From: Bolinopsis microptera
Taxonomy: Eukaryota; Ctenophora; Tentaculata; Lobata; Bolinopsidae
DNA length: 64,000 bases
NCBI RefSeq assembly: GCF_026151205.1
Contig: NC_087074.1
Span: forward strand, 3,162,001-3,226,000
Direction: 5' to 3'
How positions within the stretch are numbered: the first letter of the stretch is position 1; each line of letters starts with the position of its first letter. Below are positions 1 through 11,100 of the stretch, one piece after another. The position numbers and the translations under genes are program-made. The notes under the pieces were generated by a model. The model did no database searches. It had not been told where the DNA came from and saw nothing but the letters and a program-made list of their open reading frames with translations.

Positions 1-592
1 TATAGGTTGTAAGAAGGAATTATGCTGATTCTATAAAATAAAGTAACTATCAGCTATCAGTATCGTATCAGATTCACGATGAAAAATGTGCTGTCGGAAT
101 TCCATCGTTATTTGCACCCGCTATTCTTCTAAGGTGTTAATTGATAAATTAGAAAACAAATTTAAAGAAAGAAGTATGGTCATTAAATTTTGTATCCCCC
201 TTTTATTATTAAGGCTGGGAAATCAAGGCCAATATAAATTAAAATTGTTGAACCGTGAAAAAATCAGGCCAGATGTAGCTACAGGGAACATCATCGCAAC
301 TCCCAGTTATAATATCCACTTTTTACTCATTGAGCCATGTGGAAGTATGGAACGCTGAACGGAAACAGGGTTTACCTGTGCAGTGTACACCAACGAAACG
401 GTATTCTGTTACGGATTTTAAAGAAGCATGGCTGGGGCCCGTGTTGAGTACCGAGTACTTATAGATAAAAGAGTTTCCGTGCTATCTTATCAGTATTCTA
501 CATTCCTTCTGTACAAACATTGGCTGCGGAATAATAACCACTGCCAAATGCCAAATCTTAAACGAAAGTTCGCCGTGGATCGTGCATCACAG

Positions 593-1931
593 GGGGGGGG
601 GGCCAATGGCATAAAATGGAGGAAAATGGAGACTTACTCATAGGTTTTTCCATTTTCTCCATAGAAATAGTCTCATTTTATGCACCATTTTATGCCATTT
701 TAGGCCATGAAAAACCTTAAAAATTAGCATTTTCGAGAAAACATTATTTAAAAAATGATATTTTCGGCCAATAATGAAAGGTATCATGAAACATGGGAAC
801 AGTGGTTTTCAGATAAAACTTTGAAAATGTTGACTTAGAGAATGTTCGTCCGAGTCATTTACGGATACGTACCTCTTCGTATCGAGTGCTCACGATCACG
901 AGCTCGTGTTGCAAAGGGGAGGCCTGCTTCCGAGATCGCATTACCTCCGAGTCCAACATTGTGTCTGAGGGGAAGGTGTTGGACTTCGAAAAAAAATCAA
1001 AACAAAAAAACAAACCGAAAAAAAATTTTCGGGAAAATAATGATTTGAGTAGCATGAAACGTGGAGAAAAGCGGATTTCAGAAAAATTGAAAATTTTTAC
1101 CGAAAAATATTTTCGGCTTAAATGAACAAGGTAGCATGAAACGTGGAGAAAAGAGTTTTTTCAGAAAAAAAACTTTGAAAAATTTTGACTTAAGAATTAC
1201 CCCTCGGTACACAATTTTGGTCTCGCGGCTTCCCCTGGTAATGCGATCTCGGAAGGACAGGCTCCCTTTGCAACACGAGCTCCGGAATCGGGGAGCTCTC
1301 GACGAGACGGTACGTTTCGAGGAAGGACTGGCCGAAAATTTTCGAAGTCAAAATTTTTCAAAAAGTTTTTCTAAAAACCATTTTCTCCACGTTTCATGCT
1401 ACCTCTTCATATAAGCGCAAAATAGTTTTTTGGTTTTAGGTTTATCGAAGTCTGCACCTACCCCTCGATACTCAAATTTGGAACTCGAGGGGCTCCCCTG
1501 GTAATGCGATCTCGGATAGGCAGGCCTCCCCTTTGCAGGCGAGCGTTGTTTCGACTGTCGTGTATGTAGGGTATCACTTCTCAGTGCCTTTACTTCCCCT
1601 AGTACCACTCTCATGTGCTGTCGACATAACTTTACACTAGCTTGAGTAATTATGAGTTAGCTGAAGTGTGCCCTCTACTCACTAGTATAAGCAATCTAGT
1701 AGCTACTATGAGCTTTCTAAGCTTGTTACGCCCTAGTAAGCGTAAATACACCTTTTAGGATGTCCAAATTAGGTGTTAAATGGTGTAACGATGAAAATTT
1801 CGAAGACAAAATTCTTGGCTCAAATTGGAGAAATTGGAGAATTACTCATGGGTTTTACCATTTTCTCCATAGAAAAAGGTCTCTCATTTTATGCCATTTT
1901 TGCCATTTTATGGCATTGGCCCCCCCCCCCC
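593..1931. mobile_element. Foldback DNA transposon with poly-G/poly-C ends (copy 1)
   Basis: The element starts with a G run followed by CCAATGGCATAAAATGGAG and ends with the inverted counterpart, TTTATGGCATTGG followed by a C run. It is flanked by the direct repeat GCATCACAG (584-592 and 1932-1940), which looks like a target-site duplication. The interior is also partly palindromic: a motif around 840-1000 (cgtatcgag, gagctcgtgttgcaaagggg) reappears reverse-complemented near 1200-1330. There is no transposase-like reading frame, so it is non-autonomous. A second copy lies at 20862-22103. An 8-9-bp duplication would fit hAT- or Mutator-like mobilisation, but the ends match no family I can name. 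Confidence 0.75.
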
Positions 1932-2029
1932 GCATCACAGCACACTCTTTTAAAACTTTTTGAGAATTTTGATCTTAAATAACTTAAAGATTATTCCCAG
2001 TACTCTTGTTCTAAACGGTACCATTACAG

Positions 2030-2168
2030 TTGCGTTACCAGACGTGCCGGCTCCAGTGCAGGAGAAGCCTGAACAACACATTCTTAACGTGTATATTCCA
2101 CGTGCCCTGAAGGAGAAATACCACGAGTGTGACAGACCACCCCCACTAGGAGTATTCGCTAGATTGAG
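2030..2168 (+). CDS. WASF: WAVE exon: end of SCAR homology domain, part 1
   Basis: This exon follows a pyrimidine-poor acceptor (ccattacag) and ends at AG|GTGAGT. The translated end, ALKEKYHECDRPPPLGVF, aligns in spirit with the ALRETYAQCDRPPPL-type segment of SCAR proteins. An alternative acceptor (ttattcccag, ending at 2000) would add about ten residues. The exon lies only about 90 bp downstream of the target duplication of the foldback transposon, so that element sits in the preceding intron. Confidence 0.8.
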
Positions 2169-5100
2169 GTGAGTGTGACATACCAGCCCTATTTAGGGGC
2201 ACCTACTTAATTTAGATTTCACTGATAATTAATTTAGTTTTTATGGCTAACAAAGTTGTCCAGCTCAATCCTTCTCTAAACTCGAATGTGTTACATAATA
2301 TCCTATTTGAATTCGTATTTTTCTCAAGATTATATTGTGTTCTAAAGATCTAAGTACATACTCAGAGTTAAATTTGTGCGGAATATAAACTCACTGCTTA
2401 ACATCTACATTCTACATGCTTTGAATAACGCAACAATATGCTTAATGTCAATTATGATATGATATGATATATTCACAGCGGTGGCCATAACGTACGTCGT
2501 AGATATCTTAGATCATGTTGCATTTGGACACGAAGCGAAACGCAAAATGTTAGGCTTATATCATTTTCAATGGATATCAATGCCTAAAATACATCTGTAC
2601 ATGTATCATGTTTTTTAGTAAAGAAATGAATATTCCAAATGTCCAATATTTGAACTAATGCCTAATTATGGGAATTATGCAAAGTATCTTAGATACAAAA
2701 ATACACGATATGGCATTGGCTGTTTAAAAAAATTGTATCCCAATAGGTTCAATAGAGGGCGAAGTGAAAAAATTAATAAATGAACACCGTAACCATTATC
2801 TAGTGCTTGACACAAAAACGCTATTTTGGTTCTGCTGAACAATTTGATAAGATCTCGTACCTATAGTACTCGAATTAATAACTAAACCAATAATAGCTAC
2901 TGGTTCTGATTTGAGGTCATATTGCTATTGGTCCTAACATTCATTCTCGTCAATTTCTTATCTGTGGTAAAAAAGTAGTGGTTATCTGAAAGGTAGACAT
3001 ATCTACTCATCGAACAAAGTGGTATATTTTATTAAATAGTAAGTTCTTATGTATTAGCTTTTCACGCTCAAGTGACTTAATTTTTAATATATTTTCCAAG
3101 CGAGGAATTAAGTACTGAAACAATTGGCGTTATTTATCATTTTTTGTCGGTTATGCTATTTTTGCAGCTCGATGTATTCTATATTCTAATCCAATGTTTT
3201 TTTCATTTTCATGCCCAATCTATTTATACTTTGCGATGGTCAGTTCTCCTTTGTGGCTCAATCGAACTCTCTTTATAGTGCGATTTGGTCCAGTCGTTTG
3301 AGCGCTCACATCATTGAAATCTATACTTTCTTATTTCAATTCCCTGAATAAACTAAAAACTCTAACGGTTGGTAACAAATCATGATTGTCAGGTCAGATG
3401 GGCGAGATGGATGTCCCTGTACACGGACCCAACCCTCTTCTTCAGACAATGGCTCTACAACATGAACCGGGAGGCTAATGTTCTCCGGAACCCTAAAAAG
3501 AAGAGAGTGGTAAGTTTTAACTAACTAAGAAGTTGCAATATTGAAGAGGCTCGCAAGGTTGGTATATATTATATGTTATACAAGGTGCCCATCGTATCAA
3601 CATATATTTGAGCTTTGTCGGTAATTTAATCTAAGACGCGACGAACTAGTTGAATGTTAATATTAAATGTTGTTGTTTGCACGATTTTTACTAAACTTAT
3701 TCAACATTAGAAAATACAGAGACCTTGGTCCACCTTACAGAGGTTGGGTAAATGCAATGTTAATCTTGTGATTTGTGTGTTTTCATGTGTGGTGAAAACA
3801 ATGCAATAGAGCATGTCACAACACGGCCAAAAGTGTCCAAGACGTTCAATCAATGACATTTTGATATTAATTCAGGTTGCGACTAAATTGTATATTGGTC
3901 CAACTCACTTGAAAAAATCCGTAAATGTTCTCCTTCAACTAAACTTCCTCCAGAGAAGAAGCAGGAGTTCTATTAAACCAGGACAGGCCCTGTACATAGC
4001 ACCTCCCTCCGCCTCTCCCCCTCCCCCACTTTCCTACCCAGTCTACGAAAACAGGGATCTGGTAGACCAACCTGACGAGGATGAGGAGGAAAACCTTTAC
4101 GAGATGCTGCCTGATCAGGTACTGGTGAACTTGTTGAATGTTGACCAGCTGTTAGATGAGTAAACATTCAGAAATATGCCAGATATTCTGTTGAAGGTTT
4201 TCTTGGTAGTCTATGCTCTAAATGTGATTATTTATGATGATAATAAACCAATGTGCACTTATTGTAATATTAACATCCCACCAGGAAAACTCGCCGCCTC
4301 CCCACCAGAGTTCCCCACAACAGGCTCCCTTCGAACAGAACACCTCGATACACTTCAACCAACAAGTCCACTGTAACCAGTCCTACCAGTTCAACCAGTC
4401 CGGTCACTTCGCCAGCTCCCCCCAACATCAACCCTCCAGCCCTTACCAACCAGCCCTCACCAGCCCTCCTCACCAGGTTCCTAACGCAGAACTAAACGTG
4501 TCCGCGCACGACCAGCACGCGCTAGCGCACGAACAGCACGGCTCGGTTACAACCTCAGAGGAAGTTCCTTCAGAGCATGGGAACTCCTTCCAGAGGAACA
4601 GAAGCTATGATTTGTCAATGCAGTTTGAGAGGCAAGGAGATGAGTTTCACAACAGTTTACTACAATTGGAGAATAATAGATTACAGTTTGATAACAGTAG
4701 TCCAAGTCGGCAGTATACTGATTCTCCTCAGTTAGATTCCAGGACTCAACCTCGACACTTTAATGACCAATACGGTAAGAGAGCCGTCAATGATTTATTT
4801 GGATTTTATGGTTATCTTAATTTTTATTTGTTTCCAAAGTTTCTAAGATTAGGTGTTTGAAACTAAAGTTATAATCGCTTTGAGGAGCTAAGAAAATTGA
4901 GAAAGACTCATTAGAAATTATAAATTTTAATAATATGAGTTTAAAATGATTGATATCACTCCCAGGCCATCTAGAAGATGCAGTGTTACCTGTACAGAAC
5001 TCTCTTACATCACTTAGCCTTGATACACACGGTAACAGGTAAACATTAACACTGTAAATAGGAAATATATCAGATTATATAGATTATAGCTAGTTCTTTA

Positions 5101-8100
5101 AAACACTCGTAATACATTTGTAATGTAGAAACTAGCATGCAGTGAAGAAGGAAAGGTCAACCAATTTGTTAGCAGTTAATCACAAAGTTACAAGTTCGTT
5201 GACATACTAAAATGTAGTGTGCACGTGGAGATCAGCATAACATGATGTAAATAACACATAAATAACACGACGTGCGTACTGCGTTTAAGGAATTTTAAAC
5301 AATGCGGCTAATTAATTATGTTCCGATTGTTCTTACATAATATTAGGTAACACGCACGTAAATATACAGATTTAATAAAATATACAAAAGATAAAATCGC
5401 AATGTTCACGCTTCAATAATGAATAATTATATCTTAATTTATTCGGTTATTTTTGTTACCTTTGAAGTTACTGAGCTGGTTTTTGTAAGTATGTGAAGAT
5501 AAGTGTTACTCTCTTATCAGTTCCTTAATGAGTGAACATTTCATTCGATTATGATTTATTATTGATAAGTAATAACATGGAATTAACCAATTCGCTAAAT
5601 GAGTGAGCATTTCATTCGATCATGATTTCTTTAAATTGATGAAATTATTAAAACGGAATTAACCTATTTGCTCACCCAATTAATGTATTATCGTTAACCA
5701 ATCTAACTTACAGTTTAAATACGAAGTAGTTAGGAATCTAATCTATTAAATCCCAATAAACCGACAAAACCTAACTTTGACAGGCAGCAACAGTCAGAAT
5801 GGCAAGGCTCAAATCAGATTTACGATAATCACCGACTTCAGCAGCCGGCAGGATTACAGCCCTCTGTACACGTGAGACTCATTAACTAATTAACTAATTA
5901 ACTAATCACCCAATACATTGTTACACATTACTATACCCACCATTACCCACCATTACCCATTATTCGTTAATCGATAATAACTTCCCATGTCACTTTCGTC
6001 ATGATAATGTACATGATCTAACATGTCAGGATCATTGAATGGTGATGATATGACGTTGGGTCGCTGATAATCACTCGGTATCCATAAAACACTCTCGGAA
6101 TATGACCATTTACTAGTGAATATTGAATAAGTTGTTGTTATATATTACTAAAGTTGAGAAGCCGTCATGGTTTGTCTCTTCCCCGATGACATTGCCATGT
6201 CAACGCTCACTCACATAAGTGAACGCCTGTTGGGGTTACTAAGATAATCGTTACGAATTGCTAAGCGGAAGCGTGCTGCACACTTGTACTTGTATTGGTG
6301 AACCAACAAATTAGCTTTATATACCAGGCTGCATAATATCAGTGTGCCCAGTGTAAACCATTATATCCGACCATTGGTGCCCCAGCTGGTACCCATGAAG
6401 AGTTCAAGAGCGTGTAATGGTCCTTACTTATAAACCTCCCCCCAACGGTGGCCAGTAACTACTATAATATAATATACTATATACACAGTAACTACTATAA
6501 TATACTATACTATATACACAGTAACTACTATAATATCCTATACTGCCCTTCACTGAACTCACTGTAAGATGAAATTACAGGATGTCGAGATTTCCTCTTA
6601 CAACCTTCTGTCATCAACCCTTTAGTTGCAATGATTTCAGAGAAAACTGCGTATCAAAATTACTGGCGTCAAAATACGTTTCTCTTGACAAGTATTAGAG
6701 TGTGAATAAAATAGTTTCATAAATAGCTATTTCATATTTGACTGTTCTTTCTTCACTTATCACAAAACACACAATTTGTTTACGCAAATTAGCACGTGAA
6801 AAACTTGAGCTGGTTTTAAATTTTTAATCTACTAATTTTTCAGAGTGGAGGAATCCAAAGATTTCCATCTGATCCTACGACAGTGAGTATTTATTAATTT
6901 AATTAGTAAAGTAATTTGAAACATATTTCATTGTTTAAAATGGATTATAACTGTTCTTTCAGTTAAAGTAAAATGTCGTAGGACGTATTAAGTATAGAGT
7001 TAATTTGTCCATATGTCTCGCTATTCTAAATAATTAACAACAACTTGAAACCATTGGTATTGTACAATTTCTATATATATATAGAATTTGGTAATGTTTC
7101 CTTGTGTTCACAGCGCCATTCTCCCTGGACGACTTACCACCGCCACCTGAGGATTTACTCGATACATTGGACCATTCTGTCAGCCCATTTCCTACTTCTA
7201 CTACACCTTATAAAGTTAGTGGAAAAGACGAATTATTAATTAATTATTTGGTAATTAATTAGTAATAATTAATTATGTGTGTTTTCCGGATACAACTCAT
7301 ATTTCTTTATAAACCTACTGTCTGCATTCTCCATATTATTAGAGCATCATATTCTCACGCCCCAGAGTCCGGACCCCGATAAGAACTCTGACATTTTATA
7401 TGTCGTTGCGTTTAAAGTACTTTAAAACTGTCAACACAACTTTCAACAAATGTTTAAACACTTTCATCACTACCATATCAGAACAAATGATTTGAGAACT
7501 CGAATAGTGTACAGATTTACCGGAAAGGAAGTGATGATTTACCTAACTTTACTGATTACTATCAACCAAAACCTCGAATCACTGGGATAACTTCCCCTCT
7601 CTGACAAAACCTTCGCTATTTGTGTTTTGCTTTCTCACAACAACGTGATAAACACTCACGATTGTTAAAATACAAATAATCTTCCCATCCGGGAATTACA
7701 CAATATGTGTTGTTAAGTTTAAACAATTTCCAACCTTGCCGCACTTCCCAGCAAATACCAGCTGCCCCGTCACCTCCACAAGACTACTACGACCACTCCA
7801 TCACGAGTTGTTACGTCAACCCCCGATATCAGAGCACAGTATCCAGCACGCTTCACCTCTCAGTAATCTTTCTCCTGTCATAAACCAGCTTGAGAGGAGT
7901 CTAAACAAGCAGCCAGCCAGGTATTTCGGTTATTTTATCATTTTGTGTTTTGCCGGAAAACTGCCATTATCAATTGATCAACCGTGTAGCTTATCAGCAA
8001 ACAGCAATCTACCTTTTAACACTATTTTATTGTGTACTATTTTGGTCCCAAGATTTGGCGACAGTAATCAATAATTCTCCATAGTCCAAACCTGTCCTCG

Positions 8101-11100
8101 TCTACTATGCTATAATTATTGTATGACATCATAAACTTCAAGCCTCTAAATTTACGTATTGTCACGTTCAATTATTGCTGTCAGCATACTAATCCAACAA
8201 CTTTGGCTCATCTAGAATCAAGGCCGTATAAGTGCAAACATTTCTCCCTGGAAAACAGTAACACTTCCTTTACAGGACGCCGTCACCGGCCCCGCAATTA
8301 GATTTGTTGGCTGCCATACGATCGGGGATAAATCTACGACCTATGAAGGTATGTGATTATGCCATATGTTTTGTTCCTGTGCTATTTGCGACGATCGACA
8401 TGTTTATAGTCGTTGTAATTATTACTCGTGAGAAACTACTTATCCTGATTCCACTTCTGACTGAGTTGGACTTTCCGTTCCGTTGGTTCCGCGGAACGAT
8501 TTTGGAACGCGGTCGATTCTCTCAAAAGTGAAACGTACGATTTTCTTCAAACTTTCCAGATAGTAGGATGGGTATAAGGGGAACGTGCTGTGCAAGTTTG
8601 AATGAATTTATTTTTGCCAAATTCGAGATATCACTTCAAACACAAGAAAATATCTCAAATTCTGATTTGAGTTGGATTTCTGTTCCGTATTGTTCCGCGG
8701 AAACAATATTTGAACGAAAGTCGTGTATCTATGAGATCTATGATAAATTTTCTGCTATCTTTTCAAGATAGTTGTATGGCTATGAGACGGATATTCTGTG
8801 CGATTTTGGGCGAATTTCTATGTGCCATACCTGTGATATGCTTCAAACACAAGAAATATCTCAAAATGGCGGTTTATTGCGGAACGCAGGCACTTATTTC
8901 GAGATCCTTCACTGCTTAATGTCGTTAATACTTTCCCGATAGTTGTCTGGGCTCGTGAGACGGATATTCTGTGCGAGTTGGCGAATGTCTATGTAGCCAA
9001 CTGAGATAGGACTTCAAACACAAGAAATATCTCATTGGCGGTTTCTAGCGGAACGCAGGATCATTAGTTCGTGATCCTACATGATAATTTTTATGTAAAT
9101 TTTTCTAGATTTAGTTGTATGGCTGTGAGACGGATATTCTAGTGCGAATTTTGGGGCAATGTTGCTATGTGCCAAAACTTGGAGTTATGACTTCAAACAC
9201 AGAAAATAATCGCACATTGGCGCGTCTCTAGCGGAACGCAGGCACATATTCGAGATTCTGACTGATAAATTTTCTTTAAATTTCCTGATGTTGTATGGCT
9301 ATGAGACAGATATCTGAGCAAGTTTGGGCGAATTTCTATGTGCAAACTTGATGATATGCCTTCAAACTCATGAAAACATCTCAAATTGGCGGTTTCGGAA
9401 CGCTATTTGCGAAAGTCGATTATTTTTGAGAGCTACTGATAAATTTTCTTTATATTTTTCCAGATAGTGGTATGGCTGTGAGATCAGATATTCCGTGCGA
9501 TTTTGGCGATTTCTATGTGCCAAACTGAGAATATGGACTTCAAACACAAGAAATATCCAAAATGGCGACGTTTTCTAGCGGAACGCGGCACATATTTCGT
9601 GAGATCCTACTGATAAAATTCTTTAAACTTTCCAGAGATAGTCTGTTATGGCTGTGAGAGGATATTCTGTGCGAATTTGGGCGTATTTCTATGTGCCAAA
9701 CTTGAGATATGACTTCAAACTCATGAAAACATCTCAAATTGCGGTTTCGAACGAATTTGACGAAAGTTCGATTATTTGGAGATCCTTATGATAAAATTTT
9801 CTTTAAATTTTCGATCGTTGTATGCTATGAGACAGTTTTCTGTGGATTTTGGCGAATTGCCTATGTGCCAAACCTGTGATATCTTTCAAACACAAGAAAC
9901 TATCTCAAAATGGCGGATTCTAGCGGAACGCAGGCAAATATTACTTCGAGCTCTACTGATACATTTGCTTTAAACTTCTCCGATAGTTGTATGGCGGTGA
10001 GACGATATTCTGCGCGATTTTTATTTTGGGCGAATTTCTTGAGCAAACTTGAGATATGACTTCAAACTCATGAAAACATCTCAAATTCGCGGTTTCGGAA
10101 CGATAATTTGACGAAAGTCGATTATTTTGAGAGCACTGATACATTTTCTTTAACTTTCCAGATAGTTGTATGGCTGTGAGAGGGAGATCTGTGCGATTTT
10201 GGGCCGATTTCTATGTGCCAACCTGAGATCTGATTCAAAACAAGACTATCTCAAAATGGGCGGTTTCTAGCGGAACGCAGGCACATATTTCGAGATCCTA
10301 CTGATAAATTTTTCTTAATCCTGTCAGCTAGTTGTATGGCTGTTGAGCGGATATTCTGTGCGATTTGGGCGAATTTTCTATGTGCCAACTGAGATATGAC
10401 TCAACCACAAGAAAATATCTCAAATGGCGGGTTTTCTAGCGGAACGCAGGCACATATTTCGAGATCTACTGAAGAATTTCTTTAACACTTTCCAGATAGT
10501 TGTATGGCTGTGGACGGAATATTTGTGCGATTATGGGCAAATTTTATGTGGCTCAAACTTGAAGGATATGACTTCAAATCATGAAAACATCTCAAATTAG
10601 CGCGTTTTAGTGGAACGCCAGACTCATATTTCGAGATCCTATAACTGATACATTTTCTTTAAACTTTCCAGATATTTGTATGGCTATAACAGTCCCCCAT
10701 TCTCTTCTTCGTCTCCTCCTCAGTTCCTTCCTCGATCCTCCTTTCGCTTCAGTCATCCTCTCCTTTTCCTCCTCAGTCTACTCATCTCTCCTTCAGGTCT
10801 CTTCCTCCTCATTCTCCTCTTCAGTACTCACCTCTTCATCTGATTATCTGTCTCTAGGCCCACAATTATCTGGAAAGGGGGATCATGTTTTGTGTCCGTT
10901 TCTGTCCGTTCGGTACCCTTTATTTTTCAAAGAGGACAAAAAGTATACGGGCGAACAAAAACAGGGATAAATAAAACGAAAAAAGCGGAAAAAAGTTGTT
11001 ATGGTAAAGGGAAACATGGACATAACCATTTATATGCTTCCTCCTCCTCCTCCTCCTCCTATCCTCTCCTCCTCCTACTCTCACATTCCTCCTCTCTCCT

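Noticed and set aside
8530-10680. CRISPR-like array
   Set aside because: The whole ~174-bp unit is repeated with drift and has no unique spacers. The context is an animal intron.
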